Positions 23,246 to 35,400 of a stretch of 64,000 bases of DNA are shown here, piece by piece (positions within the stretch are counted from its first letter, which is position 1; each line of letters starts with the position of its first letter). Made by a program: the position numbers and the translations under genes. Origin of the DNA: Sabellastarte sp. h YS-2021 (Eukaryota > Annelida > Polychaeta > Sabellida > Sabellidae); contig OZ024934.1 of the NCBI GenBank assembly GCA_964017235.1, forward strand, positions 79,450,706 through 79,514,705. Reading direction: 5' to 3'. Under the pieces are notes generated by a model. It made no database searches, was not told the DNA's origin, and worked only from the letters and a program-made list of their open reading frames with translations.

Positions 23246-25677
23246 TTTTACCCCACAGCCCTTAAGGGCTGTCGGGGTATTGTTTTCACCCATGGTGTCC
23301 AGATGGGCGGGCGGGCGTCCGGGCGGGCGGCGGGAAAAGTTTGTCTGGGCTGTATCTCAGAAACCGTAAGGTGTAGGAAGTTGATACTTGGTAGGGACAT
23401 TGGTTAGGTGGTGTAGGTGTGCAACGTCATGGTCTGACCTTGATTTGACCTTTGACCTTGCCGTAGTGACCTTGAGTTTGAAAATCTTGTCCGGGCTATA
23501 TCTCGGAAACCGTAAGGTGTAGGAAATTGATACTTGGTAGGGACATTGGTTAGGGGGTGTAGTTGTGCAACGTCATGGTGTGACCTTGATTTGACCTTTG
23601 ACCTTTCCGTAGTGACCTTGACCTATAAAATCTTGTCTGGGCTATATCTCGGAAACTGTAAGGTGTAGGAAGTTGATACTTGGTAGGGATATTGGTTAGG
23701 GGGTGTAGGTGTGCAACGTCATGGAGTGACCTTGATTTGACCTTTGACCTTGCCGTAGTGACCTTGACCTATAAAATCTTGTCCGGGCTATATCTCAGAA
23801 ACTGTAAGGTGTAGGAAGTTCATATTTGGTAGGGACATTGGTTAGGGGGTGTAGTTGTGCAACGTCATGGTCTGACCTTGATTTGACCTTTGACCTTGCC
23901 GTAGTGACCTTGAGTTTGAAAATCTTGTCTGGGCTATATCTCAGAAACCGTAAGGTGTAGGAAGTTGATACTTGGTAGGGACATTGGTTAGGGGGTGTAG
24001 TTGTGCAACATCATGGTCTGCCCTTGATTTGACCTTTGACCTTGCCGTAGTGACCTTGACCTATAAAATCTTGTCCGGGCTATATCTCGGAAACTGTAAG
24101 GTGTAGGAAGTTCATACTTGGTAGGGGTATTGGTTAGGGGGTGTAGTTGTGCAGCGTCATTGTGTGACCTTGATGTGACCTTTGACCTTGCTGTAGTGAC
24201 CTTGACCTATAAAATCTTGTCCAGGCTATATCTCAAAAACCGTAAGGTGTAGGAAGTTGATACTTGGTGGGGACATTGGTTAGGGGGTGTAGGTGTGCAA
24301 TGTCATGGTGTGACCTTGATTTGACCTTTGACCTTGCCGTAGTGACCTTGACCTATAAAATCTTGTCCGGGCTATATCTCGGAAACTGTAAGGTGTAGGA
24401 AGTTGATATTTGGCAGGGACATTGGTTAGGGGGTGTAGTTGTGCAACGTCATGATCTGATCAGGATTTGACCTTTGACCTTGCCGTAGTGACCTTGACGT
24501 ATAAAATCTTGTCCGGGCTATATCTCAGAAACCGTAAGGTGTAGGAAGTTGATACTTAGTAAAGACATAGGTTAGGGGGTGTAGTTGTTAGTGTTGTTAA
24601 CGGTTTTCCGGTTTGCGGTATTTCGTTTCGTTTTGATTGAAAAAACGAAATCCGCAAAGAATATTTGGGAACCGGTTTTTGAAAACGTTATTATATTAGG
24701 TTTTCTAATGGCGGACACTTCATCAAAACGACAAAAAACATACACATTTCCTTAAATATGTCACATTTTTACTTTATATTGAGTGAAAATGATGTTTATA
24801 TACGTTTTAATATCTCGTGAAAGCCATTTCCAGTTGCAAGTTCTGGTTCATGTACGCCCCGCGAGAAATAATCACTACCAGTTACAAGCATACGAAATAC
24901 CGGATTTCGTTCGTTTCAAAGCCCCGGCAACCGGTTTTGATTTCTGTAAACGATGCCACCACTAGTAGTTGTGCAACGTCATGATCTGACCTTGATTTGA
25001 CCTTTGACCTTGCCGTAGTGACCTTGACGTATAAAATCTTGTCCGGGCTATATCTCGGAAACCGTAAGGTGTAGGAAGTTGATACTTGGTAGGGACATTG
25101 GTCAGGGGCCATAGGTGTGTATTATCATGGTGTGACCTTAATTTGACCTTTGACCTTGTCGTAGTGACCTTGGACCTTTAAAATCTTGTTGCACCTTTGG
25201 GTCTGTCTTTTGATGCAGATTAAGCACTGTTAATTCATATTAGAATTTATTAAGAATTTTACTTTCATAACTTCCCATTGTAAGAGATAGAATTTCATCA
25301 AGTGAGCCACAGATTTTGCTCCAACACCACACATAAGCGTTCATTAAATGTATTACCACTTCTGTATACATGGTAATATTCAAAACATCTAAACCATAAT
25401 TCGGCCATGCAGATGTAGATAAAGAATGTTGAATTTTAGTTTACTGATTAATGCTGTCATCTTGTTATTGAATTGACTTGTTTTAATACTTCATCTTTAC
25501 ATGCATTATCTTTCTTTTAAACATTATTTTCTGCATTTAAACATTTTTGGAACTTTATATAAGTGACAGCGCTCTGAAAGTATCCTGAACTTTATACTGG
25601 TACAGTCCTTCTGTATCTCATGGTGTTGAAAATATTTCCCTAGGCTGTGGGGTAGGGGCATCTCTGATGCTATTTTT
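23246..25677 (+). mobile_element. Minisatellite-bearing Helentron-like element, family 3, copy 1
   Basis: Starts in a T-run with TACCCC-ACAGCCCTTAAGGGCTGT-CGGGGTA (23,249-23,279), an 18-bp perfect palindrome within a longer one. A GGGCGGGCG-rich block follows, then about 13 units of 145 bp containing 'CTCGGAAACCGTAAGGTGTA' and 'TTTGACCTTTGACCTTG'. Near the end GGCTGTGGGGTA (25,643-25,654) repeats the right palindrome arm, followed by hairpin GCATC-TCT-GATGC (25,658-25,670) and TATTTTT. A hAT MITE interrupts one unit. Minus-strand ORFs are artefacts. Confidence 0.78.
24589..24964. mobile_element. hAT-type MITE, 8-bp target duplication GTAGTTGT
   Basis: 376 bp, starting TAGTGTTGTTAACGG and ending ...CCACCACTA, inserted in a family-3 minisatellite unit. 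The unit reads GTAGTTGTGCAACG when uninterrupted. Here GTAGTTGT stands on both sides (24,581-24,588 and 24,965-24,972). The interior matches 19,118-19,509. Confidence 0.88.
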
Positions 25678-25689
25678 CATATACTGTCA

Positions 25690-25995
25690 TTAAATATTCA
25701 TATTATTGAACCCATCAATCGTATAAAATGGTGGATAATAAAAGTAAAACATCCCTCATCAGACATATACAGAAAAAAAATATCACTCATGAAGATAAAC
25801 AATATAATACTCGTGATACACACTCTTCATTTGTGATATATTTTTTCAGTATATGTCATTTAGGAAGTTTTCCTATTGTGGTAATAGCCACTTTTCATAG
25901 AGATATTGTGACACACACTTCAAACACATTTTCATTGGGTTGGACGACATATCAACTGAATATCCCAGAAATTTCAAGGAAAGACCTGTGGTGAT
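25690..25995 (+). repeat. Unclassified dispersed repeat, right part
   Basis: 'ATAATAAAAGTAAAACATCC' and '...ATATCACTCATGAAGA' recur at 36,725-36,860, and the 'GGAAGTTTTCCTATT' end recurs at 42,024. It probably continues the repeat begun at 23,040 across the inserted minisatellite element. Confidence 0.45.
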
Positions 25996-26762
25996 ATAAA
26001 TGATGTAGCATGGACGAAAAAAGGTGCAAATGTCAACATGTCACCAATTACCTCAATTTTTACTTAAAAAGTCAAATCAACAAAACTCCCCTTTATCATA
26101 AAGGTAGTCACACACCTTGAAAATTAAGGAAAACAAACCAAGGATTCCTCAGTAAAGGAAGGTTAGTGAATATCAAAATTCAAGATACCCTTGAAAGTTA
26201 AGGATTTCCTAGATGTTTAAAGTTTCCTTGAAATTCAAGGAAAGAAATTTAGGCTCCTTTGTTTCAGGGAAGTTTAATGAATACAAAAACAAAGGAAGGG
26301 GCAAGAAATAAAGGAAATCCTTACTTTTTAAGGGTTCCTTGGAATAAAGGAGGTTTAGTGAATACGGGCCCAGGTTCCAGACCAGAAAGCCTGGAAATTG
26401 GATGCATTTAGGCTGTGCTGAGAGAATCTGGACACACATGCATTTCCATCAGCAATCCTAGGACAAGTAGTCACCAAGTTGTTGCACCACAGCTGCAGGA
26501 TGTTGATCCTAATTACATTAGGCTGAAAAAGAACATGTCTTTGTTCTGGGATCTGGTCTTCCTGTTAGTTCAAATACCATTCTCTCTGGCCATTCTGGAG
26601 AAACTTCTAACTCAGCCGTTCAATAAATGTCCACGCAAGGACCTGAAGAACCTGAATCTTCTTGCTTGGCCCTTAGAGTCAGGTTTCTCTAACCAAGTGG
26701 CAGCGAGAATTGAGGCTACTCAAGATGGTTAAATAGAAGTATGTATGAATCAGTGTGGTCCA

Positions 26763-27459
26763 TTTTTACCCCACAGTCCTTGAGGGCTGTTGGGGTATTG
26801 TTTTCACTCGTGGTGTCAGGATGGGCAGGCGGGTGGGCGGCGGGAAAAAGTTTGTCCAGGCTGTATCTCAGAAACCATAAGGTGTAGGAAGTTGATACTG
26901 GTAATGACATTGGTTTGGGGTTTTAGGTGTGCAACATCATGATGCTACCTTGATTTAACCTTGCCATAGTGACCTTGACCTATAAAATCTTGTTTGGGCT
27001 ATATCTTGGAAACTGTAAGGTGTAGGAAGTTGATACTTGATAGGGACCTTTAACTTTGGCTCTGCCAAAGTGTGTTCGCCTGCCATATTTGAGACATGTT
27101 TCTCTTATGTCAAAGGTATATGGATTGCTGCAACAGACTATTATGTGCTTTTACATAATTGTACTATTTCCATTGACAGCTATTCTCCAGTTAATAAATT
27201 TGACAGCTTCATAATTTTTAGTTTACTAATTAATGCTGTCATCTTGCTATTGAATTGTCTTGTTTTAATACTTTTTCTTTGCATACATTTTCTTTCTCTT
27301 AGACATTATTTTGTTTACTGAAACATTATTTGGACCTTTATATAACTGACACTGCTCTGACAGTATCCTGATTTGTACTGTTTCACTACTTCTATATCTC
27401 ATAATGTTGTAAACTATTTCCCCAGGCTGTGGGGTACGGGCATCTCTGTTGCTATTTTT
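26763..27459 (+). mobile_element. Minisatellite-bearing Helentron-like element, family 3, copy 2
   Basis: Short copy of the family at 23,246: 'TTTTTACCCCACAG' start, GGGCAGGCGGGTGGGCGG block, about two units, then 'CCAGGCTGTGGGGTA', a GCATC-TCT-GTTGC hairpin and TATTTTT. It sits inside the recombinase region of DIRS copy C. Left flank ...GGTCCATTTTT and right flank TTTTTGTCAAATGATGCG show the hit was in a run of five Ts. Confidence 0.8.
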
Positions 27460-28037
27460 GTCAAATGATGCGAATCAAGTCAGGTGGACATCAGGTCATG
27501 CTCTAAAAACAGATTTTAGATTTTCCCCTTCAAATGTTCAGGAAAAAAATCTCCAACCCAGCCCCTGTGACATTTACAGAACTGCTACAGCAGACAAGAT
27601 TGACAATGTCAATCTTATCGTTAGCTAGCATGAAAACATAAATAGGCTGCTACACAGTTTTCATCGAAGTAGACATGGGACACAGGGGAATCCCCAGTTG
27701 GAATTTAGCCCGAGTCCTTCACCAATTGCCCAAGCCCCCTTTTAAACCTCTCAGGAAGGCTTCACTTAAGCACTTAATGTTCAAGATTCCTTCTGGCACT
27801 GGGTTCAGGCCGACAAAAGAGTAAAATTCATTCTTAGCTCAATAAGAACATGAGACCTCAAGAAGATTGGCCTAAAGTCTCCATATATCCCCAACCCAGC
27901 TTCTTATCTAAGAATCAGATGGCTAGGGATGCATCAGAATTTGTTGCTCCAGTGATCATTCCAGCTGTGACTCCAGTCAATCTTGGACAAGTTCCTGAAG
28001 AAGGATAGAACACTCTGATTGGTCAGAGCACTATGTT

Positions 28038-28265
28038 ACCCTTACATCATGGGCTTTAACCTGATGTAAGGTGAGGGCGTCCTGATCAGAACACTTATAG
28101 TCTGCTTGATTTATGAGGAAATGGTGGCAGGGTAGATGTCTTTATTGAAACCTTTCTTGAAGTAGACAAAAACCAACTTGTTGTTCTGTCTCAGGTCCTG
28201 TCCAAGTAATAATGCAGTGCTCTAACCAGAGATAGTGTAGGGGTGGACAGGCCGACTCACTGTCC
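28038..28265 (-). mobile_element. DIRS recombinase scrap in inverted orientation
   Basis: Read on the minus strand, this stretch matches the C-terminal recombinase region of copy A (about 5,030-5,250), for example the 'CTCACCTTACATCA' and 'GGCTTTAACC...' words. It meets copy C tail to tail at about 28,037. It is either a piece of another copy or a local inversion. Confidence 0.65.
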
Positions 28266-28329
28266 CAAGAAGACACTAATCCAGCTGACTTTTCTTTGTT
28301 GGGGTGTACCCATACCACTTGGACTGTGA

Positions 28330-31300
28330 CTTTTGAACCTTCACAGACTGATCTTTTTATTGCGTTAATACATCCTATCCAATGGACGATTGCTTTACCA
28401 GTCTGCGCAACTGGTTCCCCCAAACAACAGAAAATGTCATCCTGTATATAATACCGGCAGGATCGGTCACGGACTGTCCATTCATGAGGTGGCGCATTGT
28501 ACTTCCTTCCATGCTGACGTCATCGCGTCTTTTTCATTTGGCGAGTGGCGTGTGCAGACGTGTTTTTAGAGAGAGAAGATTTTGGAAATTTTCAACGAGT
28601 AATTAATTTTAACTCAACTTTATTTTATTTCAACATTATTCTGCCATTTTCCTGAAGACTATGTCAGAGATGTGTTTGATGGCTACATGAAATGTGCGCA
28701 TTGTAGAGGTAAGGGGGTGGGAGACGACCCTCGGACGACCCTCAGAAGAAGGACTGTCCAATTTGCAAGGCTTTTACCGCAGAACAAGTCCAGCAATTGG
28801 CCATCTCCACCTACAGAACCAGGAAGGAAAAAGAACAGAAGAAGACGGTTTCTTCCTCCCCTGTTACATCTACTCCCACCTTGGTGGACCCTAAGGAAGT
28901 TAAGCTGTTAGGACGCGTAGAGGGTGGTTGGGTTCCAGAAGAAACTCCTGCAGGCAAGAAAAAGAGGCCTGATGAGTCCCCAAAACCCAGCAAGAAGAAA
29001 TCCAGCAGCAAACCTACTTCTGATCATCTCAAGAGCCTTGACAACAAGTTGGCCCAGAGGTTTGCACAACTTGAAGCCATGATTCTGGCCAAGTCATTTA
29101 CAGTACCTGTGGAACCGGTTTAGAAGCCTGGTGAAGTGGTGACCAGTGACAAGCCCTTTTTTGATCCAGGAGCTGGTACCAGCCAGATGTCTAACGGTGC
29201 AGTCACTCAGTCTTCTGAACTTATTTTCACCATTGCCACCCAGCCTGTTGAGGCTCCTGTAGCCAGATCTGAAGTTCACTCTCAGCCTACTGGTATCGGT
29301 AGTGTGGATGTGAGGCCGAACCAGTCCCTCACCAGTAGGAAGACTGTTACTGGTGTGTCTGACTCAAATGATGAACTGCATAGTGAACCGGGCTCCCCTG
29401 ATGGTGTCACTGACCAGGTCGAGTTGTCAGACAGGGACACATCTAAAGATGAAGGACTTGACCAGGAGTTGTCTGAGGAAGCCAACTACAGAGAAACCAT
29501 CAGAGGGGTCAGGTCGTTTATGGGATGGCATCAGATACCACACTTTGACAGCTCGTCATCTTCCCTGGACGATAACCCCTTTGCCAGTGTTAGAGCCCAG
29601 CTTACCGGGAAGGTGTCCATCAAGTTACCGGCAGATGAGTGGCTTTGCAGAAAGCTGGAGAAATCGAATCTCGCCATGGCTGAAGGTTATCCATCCAGAA
29701 ACTCTGAAACTGCTGAACTGTTGAGAGACCAATTCATCAAGACACCAGGAAGCTCCAGATGGTATGACATGTTCACTAAAAAGAAGGACTTTGTGCGGTT
29801 GAAAGTGCTGTCTTGATCACCAGACCCAACCAAACTTAACAGCAGTTTCAACAGGGTTGCCAGACATGGCTTGCCTTCTGCCCCATCCTCCCGGTCCATC
29901 AATCAAGAAACCTTGAAAAGATGGGAGAAATCAGCCACAGAATAGACATTGATGTGTAACCAGACTGCTGGACTAAGTCGATGCCTCACCAGGGTTCAAG
30001 ACTCCATGGTTACACAACGTAAAACTCTTTACCAAGAGAAGGACACAGGCAAGTCATCAGAGAGGTCTCAACATGCTGTTGACGAGTTAGATTACTTGGT
30101 GACATTTAACAGAAGTATCACCCAAGCCATGGCTCGCACAATGCAAGACCTGTCTGAAGGAATCTTCATAAACATGGCCAACCTTACACTAGCTCATTGT
30201 GACAGCTACCTAGACTATTTGAGAACCAGAGTGGAGCAGGATACCCTTACTGCCTTCCGTAATGCTCCAGTGCATATGCATTCACTCTTCCCATACCAGT
30301 TGCTGGTGAAGGCAGAAGAGGAAATCTCTAGAAATGAAGAAAGACATTCTTCTAGTGCATCACAGAAGAAGCCCGGTCGCTACCACCCCTGCGCTTCTTC
30401 AACTACCAAGTCATCTCATCAATTACTGTGTAAATTGTGTGACTGTACAGGAGGACTGTATGTATGTGTCCAGCAAAGTAGACAGTTTGAACCCTTCACC
30501 AGTGTTATCTGGAAACAAAGACTTATCTGTGACCAGCAATAGAGAGACAGTAAATTTACATGTAAACTCTTGTGTTGTCAGTCCTGTTCATTTTCAAAGA
30601 TGTTTCATGTGTAGGTTATTTGAGCTCTGTAAATCTAACTGTTGCTACAGATCTACCTGTAGGGGCCAGGTTGCACCAGTTTTGGGAGAAGTGGGCAGCC
30701 CTTGGGGCCAGCCCCAACGTTATAACAGTCCTCAGGGAAGGCTACACCCTCCCCTTTCGGTTCTGGCCAAATTTGACCAGGTCACCCACCACCATAAGCT
30801 GCTATGTAAATCCCCAAAAGAACCTCTACTTGTTGGAGGCATTGCATCAGCTTTTAAACAGAAATGCAGTGGAACCGGTAGCAACTCAGAAATCTCTAGG
30901 GTTTTACAACAGTTTCTAGTACCCAAACCCAACCACCGGTGCAGACTTATCTTAGACCTGAGCACCTTGAACACCTTCCTAAACACAGAGTCGTTCAAAA
31001 TGGAGACACCAGAGACAATAAGAACCTCCCTACAGGCAGGGGAGTGGGTTACCGCCATAGGTTTCAAAGACGCCTACTTCCATATACCAATACACAGTCA
31101 GTCCAGGAAGTACATACATTTTCACGTCCAGGGTTGGTCCCAAACCCAACCACCGGTGCAGACTTATCTTAGACCTGAGCACCTTGAACACCTTCCTAAA
31201 CACAGAGTCGTTCAAAATGGAGACACCAGAGACAATAAGAACCTCCCTACAGGCAGGGGAGTGGGTTACCGCCATAGGTTTCAAAGACGCCTACTTCCAT

Positions 31301-32145
31301 ATACCAATACACAGTCAGTCCAGGAAGTACATACATTTTCACGTCCAGGGTTGGTCCTACCAGTTCAAGGCACTACCATTTGGTCTGTCCACAGGATCCA
31401 TGGAGTTCACAGTAGTGGTCAAAGAGGTCAAATTGATGGCTTTACAGAGGGGTATAAGGATCCACCAGTACCTAGACAACTGGTTGGTCAGAGCCAGGTC
31501 CCACCATACTTGTCTCCAGCATACACAGACCTTGGTAGCTCTTTGTCCAGAACTAGGTTGGCTGGTGAATGGGGAGAAATCAGAACTGGATCCAAAACAG
31601 GTTTTCAAAAAGTTACCAGTTCGACCTGAAAGAGGGCAAGGTCAGACCCACTTTGGAACGTGGCAGGCCTTAACGACCAAGATTCAAACAATGCTATCAG
31701 GTCTGGTGTGCCCAGTCCAGCAGTTCATGTTCCTCCTAGGCCTACTCACAGCAACAGAAAAGCAAGTCCACCTATGTCAGCTCCATATTACACCCATACA
31801 GTGGTACTTGAAGAACAACTGGAGGGTACCAGAGTCATTAGAAAAGGTGATCCCCATACCCAGACCACTCCATCCTCACTTAATATGGCGGCATGACCAT
31901 TACACCCACTAAAATATGCTCTGCAGATCTTTACAGATGCATGAAAAGAAGGGTGGGGCTTAAACGAATGCACTGCAAGGGGAACCTGGTCTCTTCCAGA
32001 AAGCAAGCTACACATAAACTTTCTGGAACTAAAGGCAGCCTTTTTGGCCCTATAAAAGTTCCAAGACCTCTGCTTGATCAACATATTTCTAGTACATAAA
32101 AAAGGAAGGGGGGATGAATTCGGGTCCTCTGTGTGTCCTTCTGTG
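28330..32145 (+). mobile_element. DIRS-type retrotransposon, old broken copy (E), lacking its 3' part
   Basis: Terminal-repeat region 28,330-28,560, gag-like region about 28,660-30,540 (Cys/His start 'CAHC', Lys-rich middle, long helical part), RT about 30,650-31,650 ('FGLSTGSMEFTVVVKEVK', 'RIHQYLDNW') and the beginning of RNase H to about 32,100. RT homology includes a short internal tandem duplication. The recombinase is absent: at 32,146 the family-4 minisatellite element begins. Numerous breaks, of the order of ten, so an old copy, but better preserved than copy C. Confidence 0.82.
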
Positions 32146-33289
32146 GATTTGACCTTGGGCCCCTCGTTCAAGGTCAAACGAGGAAAGCCAAACTTAAAGT
32201 GCTTATAACTCGCTTATTATTGGTCCTAGAGGTTTGGGATGGTAAACCAACCTGTAGGAAATCATGGGCAGGGAATCTTTTGGTGTGGTCGGATTTGACC
32301 TTGGGCCCCTCCTTCAAGGTCAAACGAGGATAGCCAAACGTAAAAGTGCATATAACTCGCTTATTATTGGTCGTACAGGTTTGGGATGGTAAACCAACAT
32401 ACAGGAAATCATGGGCTGATAATCTTTTGGTGTGGCCAGATTTGACCTTGGACCCGTCCTTCAAGGTCAAACGAGGATAGCCAAACTTAAAAGTGGTTAT
32501 AACTTGCTTAGTATTGGTCGTAGAGGTTTGGGATGGTAAACCAACCTATAGGAAATCATAGGCTGTGAATCTTTTGATGTGGTCAGATTTGATCTTGGAC
32601 CCCTCCTTCAAGGTCAAACGAGGATAGCCAAACTGAAAAGTGCTTTTATAACTCGCTTATTATTGGTCTTACAGGTTGAGGATAGTAAACCAACCAAGAG
32701 GAAATCATGGGCTAGGAATCTTTTGGTGTAGTCAGATTGACCTTGGATCCCTCCTTCAAGGTCAAGCGAGGCTAGCCAAACTTAAAAGTGCTTATAACTC
32801 GCTTATTTTTGGTCCTAGAGGTTTGGGATCATGGTAAACCAACCTATATTGGAAATCATGGGCTGGGAATCTTCTGGTGTGGTCAGATTTGACCTTGAGC
32901 GCCTCCTTCAAGGTCAAACGAGGATAGCCAAACCTAAAAGTGCTTATAACTTGCTTATTATTGGTCCTAGAGGTTTGCAAAGTGAAACCAACCTATAGGA
33001 AATCATGGGCTAGGAATCTTTTGATGTGGTCAGATTTGACCTTGGGCCCCACCTTTAAGGTCAAATGACAATAGTCAAACTTAAAAGTGCTAATAACTGA
33101 CTTATTATTGGTCCTAGAGGTTTGCAATATGAAACCAACTTATAGGAAGTCATGGACTGACAATCTTCTGTTGTTTTCAGATTTGACCTTGGGCCCTTCC
33201 TTCAAGGCCAAACAATGGTTCACTGGCTTTGGTGAGTTGTCTTTCCGGTGGATACAAATTTGCATCGGTTCTCTGATGCATAGGTCTAG
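32146..33289 (+). mobile_element. Minisatellite-bearing Helitron-like element, family 4, copy 1
   Basis: Eight units of about 147 bp, each with 'AGGTCAAACGAGGATAGCC', 'ATAACTCGCTTATTATTGGT' and 'GATTTGACCTTGGGCCCC'. They are followed by a fixed tail ('TTCACTGGCTTTGGTGAGTT'), hairpin GCATCGG-TTCT-CTGATGC (33,262-33,279) and CTAG at 33,286-33,289 before TTTT. The tail and hairpin recur in copy 2. The left end sits directly on DIRS copy E. Confidence 0.78.
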
Positions 33290-33971
33290 TTTTACCTGGA
33301 AACGCATTAATATATTCTTTTTACAGATGGCAAAAATCAAGACTTTATGTTAATAATAAAATTGTGTTTGAACCACATAAAGACCCTATTTTTTCGACAT
33401 TTTTCACATATTTTGCCCTGTGACTTGAAAATGATAAGTCTGACAAGTCTCAAACTGTAGTAGATATGACATCTCTATATGTAATGTTTGTGAAAAATTA
33501 GAAGTCTGAAGCGTTAATTTTTAAAGTCACTTTACAGTCTCTAAAATGCCCACAGAGGCCCAATTTATGGACTTTTTGCCACTTTTAAGCCCTATAGCTG
33601 TCATAATATTTAACTGAGAGAGCCGAAATCTCGTATGGGAATACATGTATTTTATTATGTTCTTTTTACATCTGCCAAAAAAGCAAGGCTTTAAGTAGAT
33701 ATTTAACCTGTATATGAGGTCCCAGAACAATATACCCAGAGGACGTTTTTTTAAATTGACAAAAAAAAATGGTTTGCCCAAAATAAATAAATAAAAATAA
33801 ACAAAAAATAATTTATAACAATTGTGAATCACACAAAATGGGTGCCACAAAAATACCCAGTGAATGCCTGGGGCATGAGAGATGGCCTGTCTGGGGATAT
33901 GTTGGCGTCGAGTCAGCGAAATCAAGTTCCTTCAGTCCTGCCCCCCCCCCACCAAAAATTGCTTCCTACGC
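33290..33971. other. AT-rich spacer between two family-4 elements
   Basis: No gene recognised. The word 'TTCTTTTTACA...GCAA' occurs twice (about 33,318 and 33,661) in similar surroundings, hinting at a diverged internal repeat. A 132-codon minus-strand ORF (33,527-33,925) is low-complexity, Phe/Tyr/Lys-rich, and not credible. Confidence 0.45.
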
Positions 33972-34951
33972 CCCTGCCCCCCCCTTCAAGTTCAAACGAG
34001 GATAGCCAAAGTGAAAAGTGCTTATAACTCGCTTATTATTGGTCTCAGAGGTTTGGGATGGTAAACCAACTTATAGGAATTCATGGGCTGGGAATCTTTT
34101 GGTGTGGTCAGATTTGACCTTGGGCCCCTCCCTCAAGGTCAAACGAGGATAGCCAAGCTTAAAAGTGCTTATAACTCATTTATTATTGGTCATAGAGGTT
34201 TGCAATGTCAAACCATTTCATAGGAAATCATTCTCTGAGAATCTTTTGTTGTGTTCAGATTTGACCTTGGGCCCCTCCCTCAAGGTCAAACGAGGATGGC
34301 CAAAGTGAAAAGTGCTTATAACTCGCTTATTATTGGTCTCAGAGGTTTGGGATGGATAAACCAACTTATAGGAAATCATGGGCTGGGAATCTTTTGGTGT
34401 GGTCAGATTTGACCTTGGGCCTCTCCCTCAAGGTCAAACGAGGATAACCAAGCTTAAAAGTGCTTATAACTCATTTATTATTGGTCATAGAGGTTTGCAA
34501 TGTGAAACCATTTCATAGGAAATCATTCTCTGAGAATCTTTTGTTGTGTTCAGATTTGACGTTGGGCCCCTCCTTTAAGGTCAAAGAGGATAGCCAAACT
34601 TAAAAGTGCTTAAAACTCACTTTTTATTGGTCCTAGAGGTTTGCAATGTGAAACCAACTTAAGGATATCATATCCTGGGAATCTTTTGATGTGGTCAGAT
34701 TTGACCTTGAGCCCCTCCTTCAACATCAAACGAGGACGGCCAAACCGAAAAGTGCTTAAAACTTGCTTATTATTAATCTTAGACTTTTTCAATGTGAAAC
34801 CAACTCATACGAAATCTTGGGCTAGGAATCTTCTGATGTTAGATTTGACATTTGGCCCCTCCTTCAAGGTCAAACGATGATTCACTGGCTTTGGTGAGTT
34901 GTCTTTCCAGTGGATACAAATTTGCATCGGTTCTCCGATGCGTAGGTCTAG
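33972..34951 (+). mobile_element. Minisatellite-bearing Helitron-like element, family 4, copy 2
   Basis: Seven units of about 146 bp of the same kind as 32,146-33,289, then the same tail, a perfect 7-bp hairpin GCATCGG-TTCT-CCGATGC (34,924-34,941) and CTAG at 34,948-34,951 followed by TTTTT. The left boundary is a C-rich run at about 33,940-33,985. Confidence 0.8.
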
Positions 34952-34956
34952 TTTTT

Positions 34957-35400
34957 GCTTAAAACAGACAAACCTGTAAACCCATGATCATCATATAACA
35001 AATATTTGGTACATGACTTCCTTTCATTGAATCTACATAGCTATTTTCTGTCACTCAATATTTGCATTCTATACTAAACCTTCAACAGGATCTTAAAAAC
35101 CCCCATGTTATTAATTCCTTACAAAAAGTAACTAGACTTGTTCCTCACCTTTACTAAAGCCATTTAAGCTGGGCAAGAGTATCTTAACAGACCTGTTATT
35201 TTTCCAGAGTACAACCAGAATATAATCTTATTTCTATATTGTCATTATAACTTATAACTATCACTCTGCTGTTTGCACACTAGACACTATGCATGCTCGT
35301 TAATCCTCCCATAGTAACTAATGTGAGGCTTCGTTAATCCCATCACAATAAGTGATGAGGCATTGGTAACAGTAGATATAGGGAGGTTGTAGTTGTCATA
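34957..35400. other. AT-rich stretch without recognisable gene
   Basis: No credible coding sequence. A short repeated 'TTAATCC.CCA...AGTAACTAATG' motif appears near 35,300-35,360. I cannot classify it. Confidence 0.4.

Larger units (their letters stand above)
22680..26367. mobile_element. TIR DNA transposon (non-autonomous) inserted in DIRS copy C
   Basis: Terminal inverted repeats CCGTATTCACTAAACCTCC (22,680-22,698) and its complement (26,349-26,367). DIRS homology stops at one end and resumes at the other, which fixes the boundaries. Subterminal regions are full of a repeated CCTTTATT/AAGGA word, and an internal copy of the terminal sequence occurs at about 22,768. The interior has no transposase. 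It carries a dispersed repeat, a minisatellite element (23,246-25,677) and a hAT MITE. A flanking GCC may be a 3-bp duplication, as in PIF/Harbinger elements, but this is uncertain. Confidence 0.78.
20690..28037 (+). mobile_element. DIRS-type retrotransposon, heavily decayed copy (C), interrupted by younger elements
   Basis: A gag-like end (about 21,050-21,250), RT (about 21,500-21,900, with 'SALPFGPATAPL' and 'RIHQYLDWLL'), RNase H (about 22,250-22,620), then a break in homology at 22,680 and a resumption at 26,368 with the end of the RT-RNase H region. The recombinase region follows and is itself interrupted at 26,768-27,454. Both interruptions are insertions of later elements. The copy carries many breaks and is the oldest-looking DIRS in the window. 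It ends where an inverted recombinase scrap begins at about 28,038. Confidence 0.75.

Noticed and set aside
28672-31912. Several overlapping ORFs taken at first as host genes
   Set aside because: All fall within gag and RT regions of DIRS copy E, recognised by comparison with element D and copy A.
33527-33925. 132-codon minus-strand ORF, hydrophobic and Lys-rich
   Set aside because: AT-rich low-complexity sequence with no domain, no splice partner, and A-runs translated as Phe and Lys; likely chance.
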